From an uncultured Clostridium sp. (lineage in GTDB: Bacteria; Bacillota; Clostridia; Lachnospirales; Lachnospiraceae): a stretch of 37,287 nt of DNA. A model generated the notes under the pieces. That model ran no database searches. It worked only from the letters and a program-made list of their open reading frames with translations, and was not told where the DNA came from. Positions 15,208-23,653 of this stretch are shown piece by piece (position 1 is the stretch's first letter; the number at the start of each line of letters is the position of its first letter). Position numbers and translations under genes: made by a program. Location: assembly GCA_900555045.1 (NCBI GenBank), contig USJW01000040.1:1-37287 (forward strand). Direction: 5' to 3'.

Positions 15208-16311
15208 CTATCCGCCGTAACCGGAAATCTTGTTTCTGCCCTGGTTCTTCGCCTCGTACAGCGCGCGGTCCGCGCACTCCAAGAGCTGGATGTAGTCCTT
15301 CGCCGCCGCGTTCCTCTGGCAGGCGTAGCCGACGCTGATGGTGATCCGCTTGAAGGAGGAGCTCTCGTGGGGAAGGCCCAGATCGTATATGGTTTTAGTG
15401 ATCTCCCCGGCAATCTCCCTCAGCTGCTCAAAGTCACGCCCCATGTCTACGGCCACGAACTCCTCGCCCCCGTACCGCGCGAAAAAGATTCCTTTTTCCT
15501 TTCCGAACCGGTCCAGAGCCTTGCCGATGAGCTCCAGGCAGTAGTCCCCCGCGATGTGTCCCTTGGTGTCGTTGTACGCCTTAAAATGGTCGATATCCAT
15601 CATCAGGAAGCTGACGTTCCCGTCCTTATTTTCCTCGAAGGCCTCCCTCGCGTAGATGTTGAACCTCCGCCGGTTGGGAAGCGTGGTCAGAATGTCCGTG
15701 TCCCGCTGGCTGGTCAGCAGCTTCTCGTTGCGGATGAACCCGACTCTGAGCTTTACGATCCAGAAGGAGACCGCGGCGGTCACCGCGTAGAACACCCAGC
15801 AGTTGTAAAAATCGGCCCCTGCCACCAGCTCCGGCTTCACCCGCGCGCTGCAAGCGCAGAAGGCCAGGCCGGCCAAAAAATTAAACAGGTACAGCTTCCA
15901 GGGCCTCACGATGAACAAAATGGAGGTCACGATCATGAACGCGTATATGCTGATGGCCGGCGTATTCTGGCTAAAGTACACGCCGGAGATCGCACAGTAC
16001 GCGTATATTTTCGCCATGCACAGAAACACGGCCGCCTCGATGCCGCGGCTGCTCTTGTACAGCACCCGCCGGTCCACCGCCAGCTCCAGAAACGTGAACA
16101 CGGCGGTTCCCAGATGGACCGCCTGCATGGAAGCCACGTAACCGGTAAAAAAGCCCGAGGTAAACAGCAGTGCCAAAAGCGCCAGCACCAGCGTGTTAAT
16201 AAAGCTGAGTATTCCCGTGTTGTACTCGTCGATCTCAGCCCGGTAAGCCTCAAAATTTTTTGGATCGTAACCCCCAACGAACCACTCTTTTATGCGATGA
16301 ATCCCACTCAT
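15208..16311 (-). CDS. Membrane-bound GGDEF diguanylate cyclase
   Basis: Protein of 367 residues from the ATG at 16311; a GTG at 16320 is the alternative and neither has a strong ribosome site. The N-terminal half has about six hydrophobic helices (residues 37-190), followed by a GGDEF domain with DTDILTTLPNRRRFN, FLMMDIDHFKAYND and the active-site RYGGEEF (about 280), then CADRALYEAKNQGRN. The intact GGEEF predicts synthesis of c-di-GMP from GTP. The usual RxxD inhibitory site upstream of the motif is replaced (KEKG), so classic product inhibition is unlikely. The integral-membrane sensor belongs to no family I recognise. Confidence 0.9.
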   Translation of the reverse strand: MSGIHRIKEWFVGGYDPKNFEAYRAEIDEYNTGILSFINTLVLALLALLFTSGFFTGYVASMQAVHLGTAVFTFLELAVDRRVLYKSSRGIEAAVFLCMAKIYAYCAISGVYFSQNTPAISIYAFMIVTSILFIVRPWKLYLFNFLAGLAFCACSARVKPELVAGADFYNCWVFYAVTAAVSFWIVKLRVGFIRNEKLLTSQRDTDILTTLPNRRRFNIYAREAFEENKDGNVSFLMMDIDHFKAYNDTKGHIAGDYCLELIGKALDRFGKEKGIFFARYGGEEFVAVDMGRDFEQLREIAGEITKTIYDLGLPHESSSFKRITISVGYACQRNAAAKDYIQLLECADRALYEAKNQGRNKISGYGG

Positions 16312-16387
16312 GCCGTACACCGTCCCGCTCTGACTTATCCTTTTATCTCATAGATGCCGTGCCCGGGTGTCCGCATATTGCAGGATT

Positions 16388-17821
16388 TCATGTTGCAGTT
16401 CTATCATTATAGTTCAATTGGGGGAAAAACGCAACTCCCATGGGGAGCTCCACCGTAAACTCGCTCCCCTCATCCAGCTTCGACTCCACCCGGATCACCC
16501 CGCGGTAGTAGCCCACGATGTGCTTGACGATGGAGAGCCCCAGGCCGGTCCCGCCCTGTTTGCGGCTCCGCCCCTTGTCCACCCGGTAAAAGCGCTCAAA
16601 GATGCGGTCCAGCGAGTCCTCCGGGATTCCCACGCCGTTGTCCCTCACCCGGATCACGATCCGCCCGTCCACCTCCCGGACGTTCACCCAGACCTGGCCT
16701 CCGGGGCGGTTGTACTTGACGGCGTTGGCGATCAGGTTGGTGAACAGCTCCCGCATGTGCTGGGCGTTGGCCTTTATCACCAGGGGCTGGCAGTCCGCGT
16801 GGATGAAGACCTGTCCCTCCGCGGCCTGGGGCTTTAGGCCTTCCAGGATCTCGCCCAGGAGCACGCTGACCCGCACGTCGCTTATCACCACCTCTGCCTC
16901 CTTGGTCTCCAGCCTGGAGATCATCAGGATGTCGTTGATCAGCCCGGTCATGCGCACGGCCTCCCGCTTAATCCGGCCCGCAAAATCCCGCTGCATGGAC
17001 GCGTCGCCGATCATTCCGCTCTCCATCAGCTCCGCGTACCCCTGGATGGAGGTGATGGGCGTTTTTAACTCGTGGGAGGCGTTGCTGAAGAATTCCTGGC
17101 GGATCTGGCGCTCCCGCTCGATCTGGTTTAAATACTCCTTCACATTCCGGGACATCTCCGTGGTGGTGTCCGCGATCACGTTGATCTCCGGGTACCAGCA
17201 CCGCTCAAAGTGAAACTGGGTGTAGTCCCCCTTCATCTTCAGCATCTCCTGGGAGATCTCCCTGAGCGGCCTTGTGACCGAGGAGGCGAACCGCTCCGCC
17301 GCCCCGATGGAGCAGGCCAGGGCGAACAGGAAGCTTCCCAGGGCGGCGGGAAACAGCATGGGCAGATACTCCCGCATCCCCGAGTAGGGCACCGCCATCC
17401 TGAGCACAAAATCCGAGTGCTCCGAGCGCAGCGCCACATAGAGCATGGTCTGCTTCAGGGTGTCGGAGTGCCGCCTGGAGTAGCCGATCCCCTCGGAAAA
17501 CGCGGCCTCCACCTCGCTTCTGCCCCCGTGGTTGTCCAGGGCGGCCACATCCGCCTCCGTGTCCGCGGCCACGGTGCCGTCCGCCCGGATCACGGTTAGG
17601 CGGCTGTCGTTTTTGTCCGTCACAAGCTCCAGCTTTTGCAGCTGGCCGCTCAAATCGCCCTCGTAATTTAGCAGGCTGTCCGCGCTCTCCAGGATGTAGC
17701 GCATGTCCCGCTTGGCGTTGTCCAGAATGATGGCGCTGCTCCCCACGTAGAAAATCAGGCTGTTTAAAAACAGGGCGGCAAACAGCACTGCTATGAATTT
17801 TTTCAGTATGGCTCCCCGCAT
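16388..17821 (-). CDS. PhoR-like sensor histidine kinase
   Basis: Membrane kinase of 477 residues. Helix at about 8-30, extracytoplasmic domain of about 125 residues (DSRLTVIRADGTVAADTEAD), second helix at about 158-175, a HAMP-like linker (SSVTRPLREISQEMLKMKGDYTQF), then HisKA with His250 in SNASHELKTPITS, and HATPase with N box (NLIANAVKYN), DNGVGIP, FERFYRVD and GGTGLGLSIVKHI. Architecture and motifs match PhoR of Gram-positive bacteria, though the signal cannot be proven to be phosphate. It is the second gene after the regulator at 17853 with a 31-bp gap and a GGAGGAGAG ribosome site. Confidence 0.92.
   Translation of the reverse strand: MRGAILKKFIAVLFAALFLNSLIFYVGSSAIILDNAKRDMRYILESADSLLNYEGDLSGQLQKLELVTDKNDSRLTVIRADGTVAADTEADVAALDNHGGRSEVEAAFSEGIGYSRRHSDTLKQTMLYVALRSEHSDFVLRMAVPYSGMREYLPMLFPAALGSFLFALACSIGAAERFASSVTRPLREISQEMLKMKGDYTQFHFERCWYPEINVIADTTTEMSRNVKEYLNQIERERQIRQEFFSNASHELKTPITSIQGYAELMESGMIGDASMQRDFAGRIKREAVRMTGLINDILMISRLETKEAEVVISDVRVSVLLGEILEGLKPQAAEGQVFIHADCQPLVIKANAQHMRELFTNLIANAVKYNRPGGQVWVNVREVDGRIVIRVRDNGVGIPEDSLDRIFERFYRVDKGRSRKQGGTGLGLSIVKHIVGYYRGVIRVESKLDEGSEFTVELPMGVAFFPQLNYNDRTAT
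16406..16434 (-). promoter_or_regulatory. Promoter of the diguanylate cyclase gene inside the kinase 3' end
   Basis: On the minus strand TTGCGT (16429-16434), 17 bp and TATAAT (16406-16411) lie within the last codons of the upstream histidine kinase gene. It would start an mRNA about 90 bases before the cyclase gene, separating it from the two-component operon. Confidence 0.65.
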
Positions 17822-17852
17822 GTTCTCTCCTCCCGCGCGCTCTGCAAAAAGG

Positions 17853-18539
17853 CTACGCCTCCGGCTTCACCAGCCGGTAACCCACGCCGCGCACGGTCCG
17901 GATTAAGGAGCCGCCCTCCTCGCCCAATTTCTGGCGGAGGGTGCGGATGTGCATGTCAAGCGTCCGCGTCTCCCCGTCGTAGCCGTAGCCCCAGATGCGG
18001 TTTAACAGCTCGTCCCGGGTGACCACACGGGCGCGGTTCTCCAGCAGGTACACTAACAGCTCATACTCCTTTAAGGTGAGCTCCACCCCCCGCGCCCCGC
18101 TCGCCACCTCCCTGGTGCTGCGGTTGACGCGGATGCAGCCAAACGCCAGCTCCTCCGCCCTGGCGCCGCGATTTGCCCGGCGAAGGAGGCTTCGGATGCG
18201 CGCGGATAGCTCCAGCACGCCGAAGGGCTTCACCATGTAGTCGTCCGCCCCGCAGTCCAGGCCCACCACCTTGTCCAGCTCCTTCTCCTTTGCGGTGAGG
18301 ACCATGATGGGGATGTCCTTCAGGGACTCGAGGCGGCGCACCTCCTTGATGGCCGTCACGCCGTCCATTCCCGGAAGCATCCAGTCAAAGATCGCCAGAT
18401 CCGGCGGCTCCTCCTTCATGCGGGCCAGGCCCTCCTCCGCCGTCTCAAAGCTCTCCGCCTGGTAGCCGAATCCCTCCAGGGCAATTTTAAGCAGATTCCG
18501 GATGTTCTCATCATCCTCTATGATATAGATGCGCTCCAT
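17853..18539 (-). CDS. PhoB/PhoP-like response regulator
   Basis: Regulator of 228 residues. The ATG at 18539 has GAGGAGA upstream; a GTG eight codons earlier is less likely. The receiver domain has Asp9/10 in IIEDDEN, phospho-acceptor Asp52 in AIFDWMLPGMDG and Lys in MVKPFG. The winged helix shows LTLKEYELLVYLLENRARVVTRDELLNRIWGYGYDGETRTLDMHIRTLRQKLG and ends GVGYRLV, close to PhoB/PhoP. The phased TTTACA boxes in its promoter support a Pho-type binding mode and autoregulation. No phosphate transport genes lie in the window. Confidence 0.93.
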   Translation of the reverse strand: MERIYIIEDDENIRNLLKIALEGFGYQAESFETAEEGLARMKEEPPDLAIFDWMLPGMDGVTAIKEVRRLESLKDIPIMVLTAKEKELDKVVGLDCGADDYMVKPFGVLELSARIRSLLRRANRGARAEELAFGCIRVNRSTREVASGARGVELTLKEYELLVYLLENRARVVTRDELLNRIWGYGYDGETRTLDMHIRTLRQKLGEEGGSLIRTVRGVGYRLVKPEA

Positions 18540-18586
18540 GGTCTCAAATTCTCCTCTCGTCACAGTCCGGCGGCAGCCCGCCGCCC

Positions 18587-18647
18587 TGTAAACAGCATAT
18601 CAAACCTGCGTAAAATCCGCCCCTTTGGAATGTAAAATCTATGTAAA
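18587..18647 (-). promoter_or_regulatory. Array of Pho-box-like direct repeats
   Basis: Read on the minus strand, TTTACA occurs at 18642-18647, 18631-18636 and 18587-18592, and TTTACG at 18609-18614. The starts are offset by 11, 22 and 22 bp, so all share one 11-bp phase, and a weaker match fills 18598-18603. TT(A/C/T)A(C/T)A repeats with about 5-bp gaps are the PhoP box of Gram-positive bacteria. A TATGCT -10 follows without a -35, as expected for an activator-dependent promoter. Confidence 0.8.
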
Positions 18648-18650
18648 ATT

Positions 18651-19649
18651 TTACTTTAAGATCTCCTTATAAACCCGCAGCACGTTCCCGGAGAACACCG
18701 CCTCGATCTCCCCGGTGGTAAAGCCCTGGCGCTCCATCTCCTCTGCCAGGCGCGGCAGGTCCGCGGCGGTCTTAAGCTCCAGCTCCCCGCCGATGCCGTC
18801 AAAGTCGGAGCCCAGGCCCACGCACCCGATTCCGCCGATGTTGCGGATGTGCTTGATGTGCTCCACCATGTCGCAGACGCGGCTCACGGCCGAGGCCTCA
18901 TCCGGGAAGTTGTACAGGAAGGACGGGCAGTAGTTGATTCCCATCACGCCGCCCCGCTCGGCCAGCGCCCGGATCATGTCGTCGGTCAGGTTTCTGGGGT
19001 GGGAGCAGAGGGCCCTGGCGTTGCTGTGGCTGGCCACAAAGGGCTTCTTCGTGTACTTAAACACGTCCCAGATCCCCGCGTCGTTTAAGTGGGCCACATC
19101 CAGGATGATTCCCAGTCGCTCCATCTCCTCCACGAAGGCGATCCCCGTCTCCGTCAGGCCGTTCTCCGTGTCCGGCACCGTGCGGGTGCTCCCGTCCGGG
19201 AGAGTTTCCCTGCGGTTGGGGAAGGCCAGCTCGTTGGCGTAGTTCCAGGTCAGGGTCATCATGCGCACACCCAGCCGGTAGAAGTCGCGCAGGTAGGCCA
19301 GCTCGCCCTGGCACACGCCGCCCTCCTCGATGGTTAAAAGCGCGGACATCCGGCCCGCCTTTAAGTTCTCCTCGATATCCCCATAGCTCTTCACGATCCC
19401 GATCAGGTCCCCGTGGGCCTCCAGCTCCGTGTAGAAGGTGTCAAGCAGCTTCATGCAGTACTCAAAGGGCGGCTCGTCGATCTTCTTGAGCTCGGTGAAC
19501 AGCGCAAAATTCTGCAGGCTGTAATCCCCCGCCTTCATCTTATTCAAATCCACCATCAGGCCGTTCTCCAAGATGGAGATGGATTTTCCATCCTTGTGTC
19601 CGCGGTACAACGCCGCGATTGTGTCACAGTGCATGTCGACAACTCTCAT
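18651..19649 (-). CDS. Membrane dipeptidase (M19, renal dipeptidase family)
   Basis: Zinc dipeptidase of 332 residues. The ATG at 19649 has AGAGG 7 bases upstream; a TTG two codons earlier is in frame but less likely. Metal ligands are visible: H7-x-D9 in VVDMHCDT, the bridging Glu in LLTIEEGG, and His in ILDVAHLND and VASHSNARAL, plus the conserved GLGSDFDGI. The family cleaves a wide range of dipeptides, including those with D-residues, and some beta-lactams. No signal peptide is seen, so it is cytoplasmic, as usual in Firmicutes. It lies downstream of the SLH/MacAB operon terminator; no clear promoter was found. Confidence 0.93.
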   Translation of the reverse strand: MRVVDMHCDTIAALYRGHKDGKSISILENGLMVDLNKMKAGDYSLQNFALFTELKKIDEPPFEYCMKLLDTFYTELEAHGDLIGIVKSYGDIEENLKAGRMSALLTIEEGGVCQGELAYLRDFYRLGVRMMTLTWNYANELAFPNRRETLPDGSTRTVPDTENGLTETGIAFVEEMERLGIILDVAHLNDAGIWDVFKYTKKPFVASHSNARALCSHPRNLTDDMIRALAERGGVMGINYCPSFLYNFPDEASAVSRVCDMVEHIKHIRNIGGIGCVGLGSDFDGIGGELELKTAADLPRLAEEMERQGFTTGEIEAVFSGNVLRVYKEILK

Positions 19650-19800
19650 TCTCAATCCTCTTTCCGGACTCTCATCCTTACATATTTTACGCCTATCTTA
19701 CCATATTATCCCTTAATTTTCCACCGGTATCCGTGGGAGAGTCCCCCGTTTCTTCACTGGGGGCGCAAAAGAATGCCGCCATGGGCCCATTCCCGCACAG

Positions 19801-19832
19801 CAAAAGAGCACCCCCATTGCAAAGGTGCTCTT
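19801..19832 (-). terminator. Terminator of the SLH-MacAB-like operon
   Basis: On the minus strand AAGAGCACC and GGTGCTCTT (19824-19832 with 19804-19812) form a 9-bp stem followed by a short TTTTG tail, 9 bp after the permease stop. Confidence 0.75.
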
Positions 19833-19840
19833 CCCCCCTC

Positions 19841-21019
19841 CTACTCGCTGCGCAGCGCGTCGATGGGGTTTAAATTTGCCGCCCGGCTGGCGGGCATGTA
19901 TCCGAACAGCAGTCCGATACCCACGGACACGCTGAAGGAGATGACGATGGCCATGGGCGTCGGCGTGGCGGAGATTCCCACGGCCGCCCCCACCACCGTG
20001 GTGGCCACGCAGCCGATCAGGATGCCGATCACACCGCCCAGGGAGCTGGTCACCGCGGCCTCGATCACAAACTGCTGCATGATCACGCCCTTGTCCGCGC
20101 CCAGAGATTTTCGTATGCCGATCTCCCGGGTCCGCTCCGTCACGGACACCAGCATGATGTTCATCACGCCCACGCCCGCCACCAGTAAGGAGATCCCCGC
20201 GATGCCGCCCAGCATGCCGCTCATCATGGCGATCTGCTCGTTTAGCGAGTCAAGGAGCTCGCTCATGGCCGTCACGTGGTACAGATCGTCGTTCTTGAAG
20301 GTCTCGTAGAGGAAGCTCTCGATCAGCGTCTTGCACTGGTCCGCCTTGGAAGTGTCGAGTACTGTGAAGGTGTAGCTGTTAATGTTGGCGTTGCGGGACA
20401 TTTTCACCGCCACGCTGTAGGGAAGCCACACAAAGTCGTCGGTTCCCCCTTCCTCCAGGTTCTCCTCGTCCTGCACCTCCACCACGCCCACGATCTTGAA
20501 GGCGTAGCCCCCGACCTTTAACGTCTCCCCGATGGCCTCCTCTGCGCTCCCGTAGAGCTCTCTCGCCACATAATTACCCACCACGCAGACCTTCTGGCGG
20601 GAGGCGATGTCCGAGTAGGAGATATTTCTCCCCTGCTCCAGCTTGTAGCCCTTGATGTCCAGGTACTGCTCGCTCTTTCCCGACACGCTGGTGGTGGTCA
20701 TGGAGTCGTCCCCGTGCTTGATGGTGGTGGACACCGTCACGTTGGGGCTTAACTCCCCGAAGAGGTCCGTGTGGTCCTCGTAAAAGGCGTACATCTGATC
20801 CACGTCAAGCGACCGGGAGGACAGATTGGTCACGTTCACGTTGATCTGGTTCACGCCCATGCTGGCGAAGCTCTCCACCACACTGCCCATGTAGCCGTTC
20901 ACCAGGCTGACCAGAATGATCACGGCCGCCACGCCGATGATGATGCCAAGCATCGTCAGAAAGGAGCGCATCTTGTTGCCCCAAATGCTTCGAATTGCCA
21001 ATTTAAAGGATTGCAGCAT
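19841..21019 (-). CDS. MacB-type ABC transporter permease (FtsX domain)
   Basis: Permease of 392 residues. One helix follows the N-terminal SIWGNKMRSFLTMLGIIIGVAAVI signature; a large extracytoplasmic MacB_PCD region spans about 45-265; three helices follow within LGGIAGISLLVAGVGVMNIMLVSVTERTREIGIRKSLGA and the end. It matches the MacB/YknZ mechanotransmission family, in which ATP hydrolysis drives the periplasmic or extracellular domain and substrate release rather than classic transport. The gene overlaps the ATPase gene by 17 bp, so ATPase and permease are separate chains as in YknYZ. The substrate is unknown. Confidence 0.9.
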   Translation of the reverse strand: MLQSFKLAIRSIWGNKMRSFLTMLGIIIGVAAVIILVSLVNGYMGSVVESFASMGVNQINVNVTNLSSRSLDVDQMYAFYEDHTDLFGELSPNVTVSTTIKHGDDSMTTTSVSGKSEQYLDIKGYKLEQGRNISYSDIASRQKVCVVGNYVARELYGSAEEAIGETLKVGGYAFKIVGVVEVQDEENLEEGGTDDFVWLPYSVAVKMSRNANINSYTFTVLDTSKADQCKTLIESFLYETFKNDDLYHVTAMSELLDSLNEQIAMMSGMLGGIAGISLLVAGVGVMNIMLVSVTERTREIGIRKSLGADKGVIMQQFVIEAAVTSSLGGVIGILIGCVATTVVGAAVGISATPTPMAIVISFSVSVGIGLLFGYMPASRAANLNPIDALRSE

Positions 21020-21779
21020 AGTCTCTCACATCTCCGTCAAAGGTTATTTTCCCATCCGCAATCCGCACCACCCTGCGTGCCTCCTGGGCGATGGAGTTGT
21101 CGTGGGTGATCATCACAATGGTGTTCCCCTCTTCGTTCAACTGTTTTAAAAAGTTTAACACGTCCCGGCTGGTCCTGGAATCCAGCGCGCCGGTGGGCTC
21201 GTCGGCCAGGATTAGGGACGGGCTTCCCGCAAGCGCCCTGGCGATGGAGACGCGCTGCTGCTGCCCGCCGGAGAGCTGGTTTGGCATGCTGCGCCACTTT
21301 TCCTCCAGCCCCACCTTTTTTAAGGAGGCCAGAGCCCGCTCGCGCCGCTCCGCCTGGCCGACGCCCGCATAGAGCAGCGGCAGCTCCACATTCTCCAGCA
21401 GATTCAGCTTCGGCAGCAGATTGTACTGCTGAAAAATAAATCCGATCATCCGGTTGCGGATCCGGGCCAGCTGCTTATCCGTCATGACGGCCACATCCTC
21501 GCCGCCCAGAAGGTAATCCCCCCTGGTCGGCACATCAAGCGCCCCGATGATATTCATCAGCGTGGACTTCCCGCTGCCGGATTTTCCCACGATGGCCACG
21601 AACTCCCCGCGGCAGATCGTCAGGTTGATTCCGTCGTTGGCCCGGACCTCCTCGCCCCCCAGCGTGTAAATCTTGTAGATATCCCTAAGCTCAATGAGCG
21701 GCTCCCCGGCGAGAGCCCGCTCGCCGGTGGCGGGCACCTCCCTGGCCTCCATGGTCATGGTTATGTCCTGGTCCTCCAT
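21003..21779 (-). CDS. MacB/LolD-type ABC transporter ATPase
   Basis: ATPase of 258 residues with AGGAGG before the ATG at 21779. An N-terminal extension of about 27 residues precedes the domain. Walker A GKSGSGKS at 65-72, Q-loop FQQYNLLP, signature LSGGQQQR, Walker B LILADEPTGALD and the switch His in MITHD are all intact, so the protein should be active. LolD/MacB-type features (YTLGGEEVRAN, the RIRNRMIGFIFQ stretch) agree with the downstream FtsX-type permease. Operon order is SLH protein, adaptor, ATPase, permease. Confidence 0.95.
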   Translation of the reverse strand: MEDQDITMTMEAREVPATGERALAGEPLIELRDIYKIYTLGGEEVRANDGINLTICRGEFVAIVGKSGSGKSTLMNIIGALDVPTRGDYLLGGEDVAVMTDKQLARIRNRMIGFIFQQYNLLPKLNLLENVELPLLYAGVGQAERRERALASLKKVGLEEKWRSMPNQLSGGQQQRVSIARALAGSPSLILADEPTGALDSRTSRDVLNFLKQLNEEGNTIVMITHDNSIAQEARRVVRIADGKITFDGDVRDYAAIL

Positions 21780-21841
21780 AGATCCTCCTGATTCCGTTTT
21801 TATTCGGCGGATGCGCCCTATCGCTGCCCCGAGCTTCCGCC

Positions 21842-23638
21842 CTATCGCTGGCCTGGACCGCCGCCTCCGCCCATATTTCCGCCTCCGGGCGGGCCTCCCA
21901 TGCCGTCGGGGGGCATCATCATAAAGCTGCCAGTCTGGCTGGCCGTGGACTCGGCCACGTAGACCTCATCGCCCTCCGAGAGGCCGCTCTTAATCTCCAC
22001 GTAGGTGTCGCTTGTGAGCCCGGTCTCCACCTCCACGGCACGGAAGCCCGCGGGCACGGGGCCCTGCTGCTCCTTCACCGTGTCGTCCTTCACGTACACC
22101 TTGTTGCCCCGCATCAGGGCGTCCACGGGAATCGCCAGCACGTCGTTTGCCTCCTCAAGCGTGATCACGCCGTCCACGTTCATGCCGGGAATCAAATCCC
22201 CCGCGTCGTCCAGCGTGACGGTCACCGGGTAGGTGCTGACGCCGTTGGAGTAGCTGCTCTCCAGGCTCACGTTGGTCACGGTCCCGGAGAAGGTCTGGCC
22301 CTCAAAGGTGTCCGCCGTCACCTTCACCTTCTGCCCCACCTTCACCTTCTGGATGTCTAGCTCGTCGATGGACATCTCAAAGGTCAGGCTGGACAGGTCG
22401 TAGATGGTGGCCAAAACCGTGGTATTGCTGGTGTTCTTTGTGATATTGTCGCCCACCTTAAAATTCTTCTTGATCACCTGGCCGGAGATGGGCGCCTTGA
22501 TGGTGTAATTGTCGTAATTGTCCTGGGTGTTCTCCAGCTTGCTCTGGGCCGACTCCACGGACTCCTCCGCTTTGTCCAGCGCGTCCTTGTAGCTCTGGAG
22601 CAGCTTATCCGCCGACTTCGCGGTCATCCGGAAGATGGGCGTCCCCTTGGTCACGTAGTCCCCCTCGTTGACCAGAACCGCCTCCACCTCCACGCTGGCG
22701 CTTAAGTCCGCGTTCATGGTGGTGTCCACCGATGCCTCAAAGGTTCCGTCCTCGCTGCCAAGAAACTCTCCGATCTGTGCGGTGGCGCGCATGCTGTCGG
22801 TCAGTCCGCCGGGATTTTGCACGCTGATGGTCACGTAGCGCACCAGCCGCCCGCCGGTCAAAACCCGCTCCTGGTTGGCCACCGCCTTCACGGTCCCGCC
22901 GATCTGCTCCCCGGTGTCCGTAAGCGTGACGGTCGCCCCGTTCCCAACGCCGATGGCCGCCGCCTCGCCGGACAGGAAGGGAATCCGCAGCTCCATCACA
23001 TCGTCGCTGTAGATGTCCGCCAGCTTCGTGTTTCCGCTCACCTTGTCGCCCACGTTCAAGTACAGCTCCTTGATGTAGCCGGACTCAGTGGCCTTGTAGG
23101 TATTGCCGCTGTAGTCGCTTAGCGCCTGGTTGTAGTCCTCGTTCGCGTCCTCGTAGGAGCTCTGGGCCCTGGCTAAGGAGTTGTTTGCGCTGGTCAGCTC
23201 CGTCTCCATGCTGGAGCGGTCGATCTCAAACAGGACCTGGTCCTTCTCCACCTGATCCCCCTCCTCGAAATCGGCCGAGAGGATCTCCCCCTCCACCAGG
23301 GAGGTCAGGCTGTAGGTGTCCTTTGCGGCCAACGTGCCCGAGGAGGACAGCTCGGAGGTGATGCTCCGCCGCTCCACCGCGGCCGTCTTCTGGGTCTTGG
23401 CCGACGCAGCCGCCGCCTTGGCCTTAGAATTCTTTTGAACCGTGAAGATGCCAAAGGCGGCCGCAGCGGCGAGGAACAGCGCCGCAAACTTTATCCATTT
23501 TTTCCCTTTTAATCTGCGGCCCCGGCCCGAACCGGCGCCCGGTCCGCCGCTCGGCCCACTTCCCGGTCCGCCGCTCCCGCTGTCCATCCCGGCGTTTGAC
23601 CTTTTATCCCGGAATTTTAATCTGAATTTCCCGTCCAT
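21842..23638 (-). CDS. MacA/YknX-like membrane-fusion (HlyD-family) adaptor
   Basis: Adaptor of 598 residues. The start is ATG at 23638, with GAGG 6 bases upstream; an earlier in-frame ATG lacks a ribosome site. A basic and Gly/Pro-rich cytoplasmic leader (1-47) precedes one helix (about 48-68). Then come a lipoyl/barrel-sandwich region (SGTLAAKDTYSLTSLVEGEI), coiled-coil segments (about 350-380), a second lipoyl half (YTIKAPISGQVIKKNFKVGDNI), beta-barrel domains and a Gly/Met/Pro-rich C-terminus. Two adaptor-like segments in tandem make it longer than the usual family member. It should link the MacB-type ATPase and permease to the cell surface. Confidence 0.88.
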   Translation of the reverse strand: MDGKFRLKFRDKRSNAGMDSGSGGPGSGPSGGPGAGSGRGRRLKGKKWIKFAALFLAAAAAFGIFTVQKNSKAKAAAASAKTQKTAAVERRSITSELSSSGTLAAKDTYSLTSLVEGEILSADFEEGDQVEKDQVLFEIDRSSMETELTSANNSLARAQSSYEDANEDYNQALSDYSGNTYKATESGYIKELYLNVGDKVSGNTKLADIYSDDVMELRIPFLSGEAAAIGVGNGATVTLTDTGEQIGGTVKAVANQERVLTGGRLVRYVTISVQNPGGLTDSMRATAQIGEFLGSEDGTFEASVDTTMNADLSASVEVEAVLVNEGDYVTKGTPIFRMTAKSADKLLQSYKDALDKAEESVESAQSKLENTQDNYDNYTIKAPISGQVIKKNFKVGDNITKNTSNTTVLATIYDLSSLTFEMSIDELDIQKVKVGQKVKVTADTFEGQTFSGTVTNVSLESSYSNGVSTYPVTVTLDDAGDLIPGMNVDGVITLEEANDVLAIPVDALMRGNKVYVKDDTVKEQQGPVPAGFRAVEVETGLTSDTYVEIKSGLSEGDEVYVAESTASQTGSFMMMPPDGMGGPPGGGNMGGGGGPGQR

Positions 23639-23653
23639 CCCGCACCTCATCTA

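Noticed and set aside
15205..16353. Plus-strand open frame of 382 codons opposite the diguanylate cyclase
   Set aside because: Antisense shadow of a well-supported gene with GGEEF motif; product has no recognisable fold or start signal.
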